NCBI GenBank assembly: GCA_013044195.1
Contig: JABEUV010000016.1
Coordinates: 1 to 37,356, forward strand
Direction: 5' to 3'
DNA: 37,356 nt
Source of the DNA: Elusimicrobiota bacterium
GTDB taxonomy: Bacteria; Elusimicrobiota; Elusimicrobia; UBA1565; UBA9628
Below, piece by piece: positions 23,680-32,905 of this stretch (position 1 is its first letter; every line of letters starts with the position of its first letter). Made by a program: the position numbers and the translations under genes. The notes under the pieces were generated by a model. It was not told where the DNA came from. It was given only the letters and a program-made list of their open reading frames with translations, and did not search any database.

Positions 23680-26600
23680 GATGCCGCGCCTCGCACCGTC
23701 TGTTTGAGCCGCCGGCGCAAGTAGAGCGCGGGAATGAGGTTGGTGCTGAGCAGCGCGCTCCAAATGATCCCGCCCAACGTGACGACGGCCAGCCCTTGCT
23801 CGGGGGCCGCACCCTGTCCGAAGCCGAGCGCCGTCGGAAACATCCCCAGCACGGCCGTCAGCGTCGTCAGCACGATGGGCCGGAAGCGGACATGTATGGC
23901 TTCGCGTACGGCCGCCTCGGGTTCCATACCGGAGAGCTCATTTCGATGGACGCGATAAAGGAGAACGATGCCGTGATTGAGGCCGATGCCGATGAGCGTC
24001 AAGAAGGCCACGAGGCCCGTGGCGTTGAGTCCCACGGTGCTCACGACCAGGGCGATGGCTCCTCCCGTGAAGGCAAGCGGCGTCAGCAGGAGCAGGAGTC
24101 CCGGGGCCAGCAGGCCGTCGAACTGTAGGATCATGATCCCGATCATCAGCGCGAACGCCGCCGCCGCAGCCGCGCCCAGGCCCAGGGCGGCGCGCTCAAG
24201 CTCCGGATAAAGGCCCCCGAAGGCGAAACGGTAGCCCGGCGGCAAGGCCACTTTCGAAAACTCGGCGCGAGCCGCGGAGATGGCGCTTCCCAATGGACCG
24301 GTCGGGATGGCGAGGATCTCGAGCGCGCGCGCTCCGCCGATATGAAGAAGCTGGTTGGGCGTGACCGCGAGGCTCAAGCGCGCCAATTGTCCGAGCGGCG
24401 TCCAGCCCGAGGTGCGGATGGGCAAGCGCCCGAGGTCGGCGAGAGATTTCTCGGGCGCGTCGGCCAGGCGAACGTAGAGGTCGAGCGGAACGTTTCCGTC
24501 GGGCACCCGCGCCGCGACCACTCCGTTGATCAGCGGCTCGACCTGGCGCTGCAAGTCGCCCGGAGTCAGGCCGTAGGCGGCTAGGGCGCCGGCGTTTGGT
24601 TCCAGCCGGATTTGGCTCACGGGATAGGCGTTGTTGTTGAAGATGGATGTCAGCGAGGGCACTTTACGCAGCGCCGCGGAGAAGTCCTCCGACAACCGGC
24701 GTAAAACGGAAATCCGGCTACCGAAGATATCAAGCACGAAAGGCTGCGGCAGGCCTGAAAGGCTCTCACCCACCCGCTCGAGAGTCGGCGTGCCTACGGC
24801 GGCCTGGACCCCCGTCATCCGGCCGGTCTCGAGCAGGCGCGCCCCGATTTGGTCGAGGCTGTTGAAGTTGACGTCGGGCTTGAGCGAGATCGTGATCTCT
24901 CCGGCGTAGGCCGGCTCCGTGTAGGCCGAGCTCGACGGTGAGCCCACGCGCGCTAAGACATGGTCGACGGCGGGATCCGCGCGCAGGCGCGAGGTGATGG
25001 CCGCGACGGCGGCTTGGGTGTCGGTCAGCGAGCTTCCGGGAGGCAACGTGAAGCTTTCAAGCAGAACGCCCTCGTTCGGCAAGGGTAGGAAGTTGACCGG
25101 AACGAGGGCCAGCGCGGCAAGGCTCGCGAAAAACAGGCCGATGCATGCGGCCAACGCCTTCCCCGGCCGGCGCAGGATCAACTCGAAGACCCGCTCGTTC
25201 ATGCGCCGCAGGCGCTCGAGAATCCGCGCGCCTGGAGCCGGCTTCGCGCCGTGCCTCGTTTTGATGAAGCCGAGGCTCAAGGGGATGAACGTCAAGGAGA
25301 CCAGCAGCGAGGCTAAAAGAGACAGCATCATCGCCAGAGCGAAGGGGATGAAGAAAAGCCCGGCGATGCCCCCGACGAAAAGAAGCGGCACGAAGACCGA
25401 GACGGTGGTCAGCGTTCCGGTGATGTCGGGGCCGGCGATATCCTTGACGCCCCGCGCGATGCCCGTCCAGTGCTCATCGCCCTGCTCCCAGCGGTGGTAG
25501 ATGCTCTCAAGAACGATGATCGCGTCGTCGGCCAGCAGCCCCACGGCGACCGTCAGCGCGCCCAACGTCATAAGATCGAGGCTTTGGCCCGCGGCGTAGA
25601 GAGCCGCCACACCCATGAGCAAGGACATCGGTATGCTCAGCCCCAGGATCAGCGTGTCCCAGCTTCCGCCCAAGGCCCAAATCAGTACGGTGATCGCGAG
25701 GACGCCGCCCGCGATGAGATTGGTTCCCAAGTCCTTGCCGACCGCGCCGACGAGGTGGCCCTGATTGTAGGTGCGCACCCAACGCACCCCCGGCGGAAGT
25801 GCTGGGAGGGTCTCGGCGAGCGCGGCCGCCACCGCGCGGGTGACGGGAACCGTCGAGGCGCCAGGCTGCTTGAAAACGGTCATCGCCAGCGCCGGCCGGC
25901 CGTCAAGCAAAACCGCGTTGAGCGTCGGCACGGCCGAACGCACGACGCGCGCGAGAGCGCGCAGCGGGATCGGGCCCTCGGGTCCGGCGACCGGGATCGC
26001 TTCGATCTGGGACGCCGTCACGGGGAGGCTGCGGACCTCGATGAAGACGTCCTGATGTCCCGCGCTCAGATAGCCTCCCGGGGTCAGGAGAACCTGCGCC
26101 TTAAGCGCCTCCACGAGGGACGTCACCGATATTTTATAGCGGTGCATCGCGGCCAAATCCGGCTGAACCCAGAGCGCCTCGTCGCCGGTGCCGTAAACGT
26201 CGACGAGCTGCACGCCGGGCAGGGCGCGCAGGGCCGGGACGACGTCGGCCAAGACGGAGCGCTGAGCCTGCGCCGGAGCAACGGCGACGGGCAGCTCCAG
26301 GGCGTAGTCCGCCACCTCGTTGATCGCGTTGCCCATGATCTGGGCCAACGGGTGAACCGAGGGGGGCAGATCGCCGCGCGCGAGGTTGATGGCTCCGTCG
26401 ACAGCCTGCAAGTCGAGCTGCGCGTCGCTTCCTTGCGCGAAGCGCACGTCGATCTCGACCGTGCCGTTGCCCATCGTCGAACGCACCGAGACCAGGCCCG
26501 GCAGCGACATGATCCGGCCTTCCAAGGGCCAGACGATCTGCGTTTCCAACTCGACGGCGGCGGCGCCGGGCTCATGGGCGACGACGCTGATCTGGGGGAA

Positions 26601-26738
26601 ATTGAAGCGCGGCAGTACCTCGACCGGGATGTTATGCCAGGCGTAGAGGCCGTAGGCGATGAGCGCCCCGTAAACCAGGACCCACAGCACGGGCCGCGTT
26701 AATATCTCGCGCAGGCCGGCCGGCTTCGGCTCAGGCAT
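23676..26738 (-). CDS. RND efflux pump inner-membrane subunit (AcrB/CzcA superfamily)
   Basis: 1020 residues with the RND layout: an N-terminal helix (LWVLVYGALIAYGLYAW), a large periplasmic porter loop, six helices, a second loop, six helices. The TM4 proton-relay motif is VGLLADDAIIVLES, with adjacent Asp residues as in AcrB-type and several related pumps. LPGLVSVRSTMGNG and LPPGSSLTDTQAAV are family-typical. Substrates could be metal ions or organic compounds; no Met triad like the one in the neighbouring CusA-like pump is apparent. It is preceded by a very short adaptor (1-bp TGATG overlap) and followed by an outer-membrane lipoprotein (ATGA overlap), so the three form one tripartite unit. 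Confidence 0.93.
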   Translation of the reverse strand: MPEPKPAGLREILTRPVLWVLVYGALIAYGLYAWHNIPVEVLPRFNFPQISVVAHEPGAAAVELETQIVWPLEGRIMSLPGLVSVRSTMGNGTVEIDVRFAQGSDAQLDLQAVDGAINLARGDLPPSVHPLAQIMGNAINEVADYALELPVAVAPAQAQRSVLADVVPALRALPGVQLVDVYGTGDEALWVQPDLAAMHRYKISVTSLVEALKAQVLLTPGGYLSAGHQDVFIEVRSLPVTASQIEAIPVAGPEGPIPLRALARVVRSAVPTLNAVLLDGRPALAMTVFKQPGASTVPVTRAVAAALAETLPALPPGVRWVRTYNQGHLVGAVGKDLGTNLIAGGVLAITVLIWALGGSWDTLILGLSIPMSLLMGVAALYAAGQSLDLMTLGALTVAVGLLADDAIIVLESIYHRWEQGDEHWTGIARGVKDIAGPDITGTLTTVSVFVPLLFVGGIAGLFFIPFALAMMLSLLASLLVSLTFIPLSLGFIKTRHGAKPAPGARILERLRRMNERVFELILRRPGKALAACIGLFFASLAALALVPVNFLPLPNEGVLLESFTLPPGSSLTDTQAAVAAITSRLRADPAVDHVLARVGSPSSSAYTEPAYAGEITISLKPDVNFNSLDQIGARLLETGRMTGVQAAVGTPTLERVGESLSGLPQPFVLDIFGSRISVLRRLSEDFSAALRKVPSLTSIFNNNAYPVSQIRLEPNAGALAAYGLTPGDLQRQVEPLINGVVAARVPDGNVPLDLYVRLADAPEKSLADLGRLPIRTSGWTPLGQLARLSLAVTPNQLLHIGGARALEILAIPTGPLGSAISAARAEFSKVALPPGYRFAFGGLYPELERAALGLGAAAAAAFALMIGIMILQFDGLLAPGLLLLLTPLAFTGGAIALVVSTVGLNATGLVAFLTLIGIGLNHGIVLLYRVHRNELSGMEPEAAVREAIHVRFRPIVLTTLTAVLGMFPTALGFGQGAAPEQGLAVVTLGGIIWSALLSTNLIPALYLRRRLKQTVRGAAS

Positions 26739-27397
26739 CAGTTCGGAGCCTGATAGCTTTGGGCGACGTTGCGGTGGAATCGTAGGTAGGCATCGGCGAC
26801 CACGATCCGCGTTCCAGGCTTGAGCCCGCGCTCGATGAAGGTCTGCCAGCCGCGCGTCGGCCCGAGTTCAACCTCCTGGGGCACATCGCCCGCGGGCGTG
26901 CGCGCAAGAACCCACCAGCGCCCGCCATCGAGGATCAGGGCGCGTGTAGGGACTGAGACCAGCGTCTCAACGGGTCCGATCAGCGTGACCGTGCCGAACA
27001 TTCCATTCGCCCAGTCCGGTCGCGGGGACGCCGCGAGCAGGGCCACGGACTCTCCGCCGTCGGCTCTCAAGAGGCCGAACTTCGCGCAGACCTTGACCGG
27101 CACCGTTCGACCTGAACTCGCGGGCACGAAGGTCCCGCTCATTCCCGCCCGGATGGCATTCACATCGGCGCCGTAAAAGGCGGCCTTGAGCCAAAGCCGG
27201 TCGGAGGCCGGGCAGCTTGAGGGGCGGGCGTTTCCCCATGCGACCGGCGGCTCGACCTGCGCGTAGACCGGGTAGCGAGTACTGACCGTGCTGGCGATGA
27301 CCGTTACGACGTCGGGGTCCGGCGCAGGACTCGCCGCAAGGGCCGCCGTGCCCACGAGTTGAAACGTCAGCATCACACCCAATAATCGCGGAAGCAT
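26738..27397 (-). CDS. Unusually short periplasmic adaptor (membrane-fusion protein) of the second RND system
   Basis: 219 residues with a signal peptide (LLGVMLTFQLVGTAALAA). It goes almost at once into the beta-barrel part (LWLKAAFYGADVNAIRAGMSGTFVP) and then the membrane-proximal domain (VSVPTRALILDGGRWWVLA, VELGPTRGWQTFIERGLKPGTRIVV). The alpha-hairpin and most of the lipoyl domain, which in typical adaptors lie between the N-terminus and the barrel, are not visible. Typical members have 350-400 residues. Known role of the family: bridging of pump and outer-membrane channel, normally through the hairpin tip. The frame is clean with no upstream remnant, so this looks like a genuine short form and not a broken gene. 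Cys residues at about 62 and 103 are additional oddities. Confidence 0.8.
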   Translation of the reverse strand: MLPRLLGVMLTFQLVGTAALAASPAPDPDVVTVIASTVSTRYPVYAQVEPPVAWGNARPSSCPASDRLWLKAAFYGADVNAIRAGMSGTFVPASSGRTVPVKVCAKFGLLRADGGESVALLAASPRPDWANGMFGTVTLIGPVETLVSVPTRALILDGGRWWVLARTPAGDVPQEVELGPTRGWQTFIERGLKPGTRIVVADAYLRFHRNVAQSYQAPN

Positions 27398-27433
27398 GAG
27401 CCAATTAAATGATTTTTGCAGTGTGAAACACGG

Positions 27434-27874
27434 CTACTCTTCCTCGACGAACTTCCCGGCCTCGTCGAAGGTCGCCTCTCGGCGCTTGCGCCCGCGGCCA
27501 AACGTCAGCTCATAGGTGACCTTCCCGTCCGCCTTGGTCTGCTTCTCTGCGCGGGTTGCCTTTGCCTTCGGGTAGCGCGCGGAAAACGCCGACAGGACTT
27601 GCGCGGATACGCTCGCCAGCGTGAGGGTTTCCTCGGTTTGGAGGATCGCGCCGTCCGGCGCGACGTCGAGCTCCAAGCGCGTCTTTCGGAATTTGAGCTT
27701 TACCTCATATTGCTCCTTCCCATGTTCCTTTTCGGCCGTGCAGGAGGCAATGCGGGCACCGGGATGTGCTTTTCCTACGGCGTCAATGACGGGGAGCGGA
27801 CAAGGCGCCTTGGCGTAGGCGCCGGAAGCGGCGGCAAGCAGGACTGCGGCGACAACGGATGTGCGGTCAGACAT
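27434..27874 (-). CDS. Exported PepSY-like (DUF2874-type) protein
   Basis: 146 residues with a signal peptide (SVVAAVLLAAASGAYA). Two PepSY-like halves follow: KEQYEVKLKFRKTRLELDVAPDGAIL and KVTYELTFGRGRKRREATFDEAGKFV, with a lead-in helix before each. The family is found in periplasmic binding or protease-inhibiting proteins. ATG 27874 has GGGAGA upstream at good spacing; the longer frame lacks a signal. It lies between the CusA/HMA module and the second RND module, suggesting a periplasmic accessory in metal handling. Precise function unknown. Confidence 0.8.
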   Translation of the reverse strand: MSDRTSVVAAVLLAAASGAYAKAPCPLPVIDAVGKAHPGARIASCTAEKEHGKEQYEVKLKFRKTRLELDVAPDGAILQTEETLTLASVSAQVLSAFSARYPKAKATRAEKQTKADGKVTYELTFGRGRKRREATFDEAGKFVEEE

Positions 27875-27935
27875 TGCAGTTATCTCCCGGCCCGCGGCCA
27901 TGAAGGAAACCGAGGGCCCTTCATCTTGCATACGC

Positions 27936-28194
27936 TCAAGAGCGACTTGTTTGAAGCATAGCACGTTGGCCTTGCCGCAACATGACCGGAACATTACAGC
28001 CCTTGCGTCCGTCGGGCCGCCGCACCGCGCCCAAAATCACGGTCCCGCCCATCACCACGGGCACGTCCGGCGCCCGCGCCAGCCGGACGCCCAGCTTCTT
28101 GAACCGACCGATCAACGCCAGGTGCTCGAACGCGTTGGTCAGCTGGGGGGGAGGTCCACACGCTGGGTTTCCCGGTCGAATTCTTCTTCGCCAT
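27936..28194 (-). pseudogene. Small gene interrupted by a frameshift at a C7 run
   Basis: ATG 28194 lies 3 bp after the stop of the HMA-domain gene. The first 16 codons (MAKKNSTGKPSVWTSP) have GC-rich third positions. Then, at seven C (plus-strand G 28145-28151), the favoured frame changes. The original frame turns AT-rich at third positions and stops at 27994. The shifted frame stays strongly GC-biased and reads QLTNAFEHLALIGRFKKLG, then VRLARAPDVPVVMGGTVILG and AVRRPDGRKG. It ends at 27936, although codon bias fades after about 27990. Removing one C would join both parts into one protein of about 85 residues. It may be a sequencing or assembly error, a decayed gene or slippage-controlled expression. 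No family recognised. Confidence 0.6.
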
Positions 28195-28197
28195 GTT

Positions 28198-28551
28198 CTA
28201 CGGCCCGACGCGCTTGAGGCCGCTCAGGCTGTAATCGGCGCCCATTCCCTCCTTGTCCGAGGCGGCCTTTAGAGCGGCCTGGAGCTTCGCCGTCTTCACC
28301 GAGAAGCCCTTCTTGACCCTGAAGCTCACCGTCGACTTTTCCCGCGAGACGACGACGCGTTCGATCCCCGGGAACGTCTTGAGCGTCTTCTCGACTTCGG
28401 GCGGACACGCCGCGCACACGAGAGCCGCCGCCTTCGCCGAATAGGAGCCCGCTTTGAGAATTGCTTTCGCGCCTTTGCCCGCCGCGTTCGCGGCAAAGTC
28501 GGGCGTCGCCGCCAAGGCGGCCAGGACCAGCGCCAGCATCGCTATCTTCAT
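28198..28551 (-). CDS. Periplasmic HMA-domain (MerP-like) metal-binding protein
   Basis: 117 residues with a signal peptide (MKIAMLALVLAALAATPDFA). It then has a heavy-metal-associated fold with a CxxC pair (C46, C49 in LVCAACPPEVEKTLKTF) and the usual beta-strand pattern (GIERVVVSREKSTVSFRV). The motif is VCAAC, where classic members have MxCxxC. It is expected to capture or pass Cu(I) or another soft metal in the periplasm. A clear GGAG Shine-Dalgarno precedes the ATG, 14 bp after the CusA-like stop. Part of the metal operon. Confidence 0.85.
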   Translation of the reverse strand: MKIAMLALVLAALAATPDFAANAAGKGAKAILKAGSYSAKAAALVCAACPPEVEKTLKTFPGIERVVVSREKSTVSFRVKKGFSVKTAKLQAALKAASDKEGMGADYSLSGLKRVGP

Positions 28552-28565
28552 TTTTTATTTCTCCA

Positions 28566-31500
28566 TTAGTGCGACTGACGTTCCGGGATCGGCAGCGTCG
28601 CGACATCGACCGTCCCAAGCTTCATCTCATAGCGCCACTTCCACAACAGGAAGATCGGCGGGTAGACGAGGAGTTCCATGATGAAGCTTGTCGCCAACCC
28701 TCCGATCATGGGTGCTGCGATGCGCTTCATGAGGTCCGCGCCCGTGCCCAACGACCACATGATCGGAACCAGGCCCAAGAAGGCGCAGGCGACCGTCATC
28801 AGCTTGGGGCGCACGCGCTTGACCGCGCCGTGGATGATCGCCTCCTCCAGATCGGCGAACGTCCGCATTCTTCCTTGGCGAACCATGTCGTAATAGGCCA
28901 TGTCCAGATAGAGCAGCATGAAGACGCCCGTCTCCGCGTCCAGGCCCATCAGCGCGATCATGCCGACCCAGACCGCGATCGACACGTTGTAGCCGAGCGC
29001 GAACAGAAACCAAACCGCTCCCACCAGCGAGAACGGCACGGCAAGCATGATAATGCCGGTCTTCGCCCAGGATTTCGTGTTCAGGTGCAGCAGGAATAGG
29101 ATGATGAACACCGTCAGAGGCAGGACCACCTTGAGGCGCTTGCGTACGCGCGCCATGTTCTCATACTGCCCGCTCCACTGCAACGAGTAGCCCGTCGGCA
29201 GAGTCAACCCCGCGGCGACGCGCTTCTTGGCTTCCTCGACATAGCTCCCGATGTCGCGGCCGGCCACGTCCACGTAAACGTAGCCCGCGAGCATCCCGTT
29301 CTCGTCGCGAATCATCGCCGGGCCCGTGCGCAGGCGGATGTCGGCGAGCTCGGCCAGCGGAATCTGGGCGCCGTTCGGCGTGGGTACCAGCACGCGCCGG
29401 AGCGCCGGCAGGTTGTCGCGCAGTTCGCGGGCGTAGCGCACGTTGACGGAGTAGCGTTCGCGCCCCTCGACGGTCGTCGTGACCGTCTCGCCGCCGATGG
29501 CCGACGAGATGACGTCCTCGGCCTCTTTGATCGTCAAGCCGTAGCGCGCCAGACGCTCGCGCTTGAGGTCGAAGTCGACGAAGTAGCCGCCGGCGGTGCG
29601 CTCGGCGAAGACGCTTCGCGTTCCGGGCACGGGACGCAGGATGGACTCCAGGTCGGCGCCGATGCGCTGAATCTCGGCCAGGTCGTCGCCGTAGACCTTG
29701 ATGCCGATCGGCGTCCGCACACCGGTGGTCAGCATGTCGATGCGCGCCTTGATGGGCATGGTCCAGGCGTTGCTGGTGCCGGGGATGAGAAGGTCCGCGT
29801 TCATCTCGGCCGTGAGCTCGTCCCAACTAATGCGGTCGTCCCAGATATGGCGCAGCGGCTTCTGAAAGAACTCCGGCAGGCTTGAATACCAGCGCGGCTT
29901 GCGCCGCCACTGCTCGCGCGGCTTCAGGATGATCGTCGTCTCCATCATGGACAGCGGCGCTGGATCAGTGGAGGTTTCGGCCCGGCCGGCCTTGCCGAAC
30001 ACCGACTCGACCTCGGGAAACGACTTCAGGATCGAGTCCTGGGTCTGCAGCAGCTTCTGAGCCTGCGCGACCGAGATGCCGGGCAAGGTCGAGGGCATGT
30101 AGAGGATCGAGCCCTCGTTGAGCGGGGGCATGAACTCCGAGCCCAGGTGCAGGTAGACGGGAATCGTCGACAACACGAGGAGTGCCGCCGCGGCGAGGAC
30201 CTTCCAGGGACGGCGCAGGACCCAGCGGCAGGCCGGCTCGTAATACTTGAACAGCACACGACTGACGGGATGCTTCTCCTCGGGATAGTAGGTCCCGACC
30301 GCCATCCGGCTGGCCAGCCGTGCCAGCCACGCGGGCTTGAACGTGAAGTCGTTCATGCGGCTGAACATCATGCGCACGGCCGGGTCGAAGGTGACGGCCA
30401 GAATCGCGGCGATGGCCATGGCCAGGTTCTTCGTGTAGGCCAGCGGTTTGAAGAGCCGGCCCTCCTGGTCCATCAGCGTGAAGATCGGCAGGAAAGCGGC
30501 CGCGATCACCAGCAGCGAGAAGAACACCGCCGGCCCCACCTCCTGGAGCGCTTTCAGGCGCACCTCGTGGAAGTCGCCCTGGCGGCCGCCTTCGATCCAG
30601 AGCTGCAGTTTTTTATACGCGTTCTCGACCTCGACAACGGCGCCGTCCACCAGTATGCCGATGGAGATGGCGATACCCGACAACGACATGATGTTCGCCG
30701 TCAGGCCCATGAAATACATCGGTATGAAGATCAGGACGACGGACACGGGGATGGTCACGATCGGAATGAGCGCCGACGGGACGTGCCACAAGAAGATCAG
30801 TATGACGACGCTCACGATCGCGAGCTCAAGCGCCAGTTCCTCCTTAAGCGTGCCGATCGCATCCTTGATCAGCACGGAGCGGTCGTAGGTCGTGACCACC
30901 TTGACGCCCGGCGGCAGCGACGGCTTCAGTTCCGCGAGCTTGGCCTTCACGCGCGCGATGACGTTGAGGGCGTTCTCGCCGTAGCGCATGATCACGATGC
31001 CGCCCACCGCGCCCCCATCGCCGTCCAGGTCGGCGATGCCCCGCCGGATATCGGGACCCAGCTCGACGCGTCCGAGGGACTTGATGAGGACCGGCGTCCC
31101 GGACTTGTCCCGGCCCACGACGATGTTCGCGATGTCCGCCGCGGACTTCGCGTAGCCGCGGCCGCGGACCATGTACTCCTTGCCGGAGAACTCGACAAGG
31201 CGCCCGCCGACGTCGTTGTTGCCGTCGCGGACGGCCTCGATGACGGTCCCGATCGGGATATTGTAGGCGGCGAGTGCCGCCGGATCGAGGTTGACCTGGT
31301 ACTGCTTTTGATAGCCGCCGATTGAGGCGACCTCGGCCACTCCCGGGACAGATTGCAGGGAGTAGCGCAGGTGCCAGTCCTGGAAGCCGCGCAGTTCGGA
31401 CAAGCCGAGCCTGCCCGTCTTGTCGACGAGCGCGTATTCGTAGACCCAGCCCACGCCGGAAGCGTCGGGGCCCAACTCGGTCTTTACGCCCGCGGGAAGC

Positions 31501-31856
31501 TGGGGGAGTATCTTGCTCATGTACTCGAGCGTGCGCGAGCGAGCCCAATAGACGTCGGTGCCGTCCTTGAAGACGACGTAGACGTAAGAGTAGCCGAAGT
31601 CGGAGAAGCCGCGGATCGCCTTGACGCCCGGAGCGCCCAGCATCGCGCTCACGATCGGGTAGGTGACCTGGTCCTCGATGACGTCGGGCGGGCGGTCCCA
31701 GCGCGAGTAGATGATGACCTGCGTGTCGGACAGGTCCGGCAGCGCGTCGAGACGCGAGTTCTTCATGCAGTCGTACGCGCCGGCCAGGGCCGCGACGGTG
31801 AGCAGGACGACGGTGAACTTGTTGCGCGCCGACCAGGCGATGATTTTTTCGATCAT
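28566..31856 (-). CDS. cusA: CusA-like heavy-metal RND efflux pump
   Basis: 1096 residues with HME-RND architecture. The Met residues that form the copper relay in E. coli CusA have counterparts: M587 (SILYMPSTLPGIS), M637 (APLSMMETTI) and M708 (RIDMLTTGVRTPIG). TM4 reads AISIGILVDGAVVEVEN (about 396-412). CusA itself has VDAA at this point, so the motif is a mix of CusA-like context and the DGAxxxVEN pattern of zinc-type pumps, with an additional Glu at 409. Likely substrate Cu(I)/Ag(I), exported by proton antiport together with the adaptor and outer-membrane factor just upstream. Its start overlaps the adaptor stop (ATGA). Confidence 0.93.
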   Translation of the reverse strand: MIEKIIAWSARNKFTVVLLTVAALAGAYDCMKNSRLDALPDLSDTQVIIYSRWDRPPDVIEDQVTYPIVSAMLGAPGVKAIRGFSDFGYSYVYVVFKDGTDVYWARSRTLEYMSKILPQLPAGVKTELGPDASGVGWVYEYALVDKTGRLGLSELRGFQDWHLRYSLQSVPGVAEVASIGGYQKQYQVNLDPAALAAYNIPIGTVIEAVRDGNNDVGGRLVEFSGKEYMVRGRGYAKSAADIANIVVGRDKSGTPVLIKSLGRVELGPDIRRGIADLDGDGGAVGGIVIMRYGENALNVIARVKAKLAELKPSLPPGVKVVTTYDRSVLIKDAIGTLKEELALELAIVSVVILIFLWHVPSALIPIVTIPVSVVLIFIPMYFMGLTANIMSLSGIAISIGILVDGAVVEVENAYKKLQLWIEGGRQGDFHEVRLKALQEVGPAVFFSLLVIAAAFLPIFTLMDQEGRLFKPLAYTKNLAMAIAAILAVTFDPAVRMMFSRMNDFTFKPAWLARLASRMAVGTYYPEEKHPVSRVLFKYYEPACRWVLRRPWKVLAAAALLVLSTIPVYLHLGSEFMPPLNEGSILYMPSTLPGISVAQAQKLLQTQDSILKSFPEVESVFGKAGRAETSTDPAPLSMMETTIILKPREQWRRKPRWYSSLPEFFQKPLRHIWDDRISWDELTAEMNADLLIPGTSNAWTMPIKARIDMLTTGVRTPIGIKVYGDDLAEIQRIGADLESILRPVPGTRSVFAERTAGGYFVDFDLKRERLARYGLTIKEAEDVISSAIGGETVTTTVEGRERYSVNVRYARELRDNLPALRRVLVPTPNGAQIPLAELADIRLRTGPAMIRDENGMLAGYVYVDVAGRDIGSYVEEAKKRVAAGLTLPTGYSLQWSGQYENMARVRKRLKVVLPLTVFIILFLLHLNTKSWAKTGIIMLAVPFSLVGAVWFLFALGYNVSIAVWVGMIALMGLDAETGVFMLLYLDMAYYDMVRQGRMRTFADLEEAIIHGAVKRVRPKLMTVACAFLGLVPIMWSLGTGADLMKRIAAPMIGGLATSFIMELLVYPPIFLLWKWRYEMKLGTVDVATLPIPERQSH

Positions 31857-32905
31857 GGGGCGCTCTGGAGCGCGGATTCCGAGTCTACGAGGAAATTGGC
31901 CGACGTCACGACTTTTTCTCCCGGCTTCAAACCGGCGAGGACCTCGTAGTAGCCGTCGGCCTCCAGGCCGACCCTCACTTCGCGCGGCTCCACGAGGCCG
32001 CCGCCCGCGTCGACGTAAGCGAGCTGCCGCGTCCCCGTGTCCAGCAGGGCGCTTTCAGGCAGCGCCAGCTTGCGTCCGATGCCGGCGCGGATCGTGGCGT
32101 CGACGTATGTCTCGAGCTTGAGCAAGCCCTCGGGGTCGGGGACCTCGATGCGGACTTTCAGCGTCCGCGTCTGGGAAGAAAGAATGGGGTCGAGAGCCTT
32201 GACGACGCCGTGCAGACGCAGGCCCGGGGAGGCCGGGCTCGTGATCTCGACGGTCTGGCCGGGCTTGACGAGCGGGATCTCGTATTCGTAGACCTGGGCA
32301 TAGACCCACACCGAGCCCCCGGGAACGCCGAACAGCAAGTTCGTCGGCGGCTGCGTCGACGCGGCGACGGCGGAGAGCTGCTCTTCGGAGAGGCCGAGTT
32401 GTCTCAACCGCAACTGAGAGGCACGCACCAGCGCGTCGGCGCGCAGGCGCGAGTCCGGGTAGGGGCTGTGCTTGACGGCGTCGCGGGCCTGGGCCGACTC
32501 ACGGTACTCGGCGATCGCCTGGTAGAGTTCGGGATCGTAGGCCACGCTCCCGCTGGCCCGCACAATCGCCGCGAGATCGCGAAATTCGACCGGCTCGGAC
32601 TTCATGCCGATCAGCCGCTTCTTCTCCGGAGACAGGACGACGTTGCCCTGCCCCGACACCGCGCTCGCGGGCCCTTTCTCGGCGTAGACGGGGACGTAGT
32701 CCATGCCCATGCCGTCCTTCATCGGCACGGGCGAGGTGACCGCCGGATCCATCGGGCTACGGTAAAACAGCGGCTTGCCTTCGGCCGCCGGGGCGACCGC
32801 GTCCTGCGACGCTCTCGAACGCGCGTCGAGAACGGCGCGCAGCGCCAAGCCGCCGGCCGTCAGAAGGGCGATGATCGCGATGAGGACCGACGCGGTTCGT
32901 TTCAT
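31853..32905 (-). CDS. cusB: CusB-like periplasmic adaptor
   Basis: 350 residues. An N-terminal membrane or signal segment (VLIAIIALLTAGGLALRAV) is followed by a Met-rich metal-binding segment SPMDPAVTSPVPMKDGMGMDYVPVYAEK, which corresponds to the CusB N-terminal metal site and the HMBD motif with the Cys/His ligands replaced by Met/Ser/Asp. A short helical hairpin (about 120-180, LRADALVRASQLRLRQLGLSEEQL) precedes the beta-barrel (VWVYAQVYEYEIPLVKPGQ) and membrane-proximal parts. It delivers Cu(I)/Ag(I) to the pump. ATG 32905 overlaps the upstream stop (ATGA) and its own stop overlaps the pump start (ATGA). A longer frame lies within the outer-membrane gene and is rejected. Confidence 0.9.
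   Translation of the reverse strand: MKRTASVLIAIIALLTAGGLALRAVLDARSRASQDAVAPAAEGKPLFYRSPMDPAVTSPVPMKDGMGMDYVPVYAEKGPASAVSGQGNVVLSPEKKRLIGMKSEPVEFRDLAAIVRASGSVAYDPELYQAIAEYRESAQARDAVKHSPYPDSRLRADALVRASQLRLRQLGLSEEQLSAVAASTQPPTNLLFGVPGGSVWVYAQVYEYEIPLVKPGQTVEITSPASPGLRLHGVVKALDPILSSQTRTLKVRIEVPDPEGLLKLETYVDATIRAGIGRKLALPESALLDTGTRQLAYVDAGGGLVEPREVRVGLEADGYYEVLAGLKPGEKVVTSANFLVDSESALQSAP

Noticed and set aside
25470-26702. Plus-strand frame of about 410 codons opposite the second RND pump
   Set aside because: No domain; complementary to conserved RND sequence.
30147-31325. Plus-strand frame of about 390 codons opposite the CusA-like pump
   Set aside because: His/Asp/Arg-rich shadow of conserved pump sequence.
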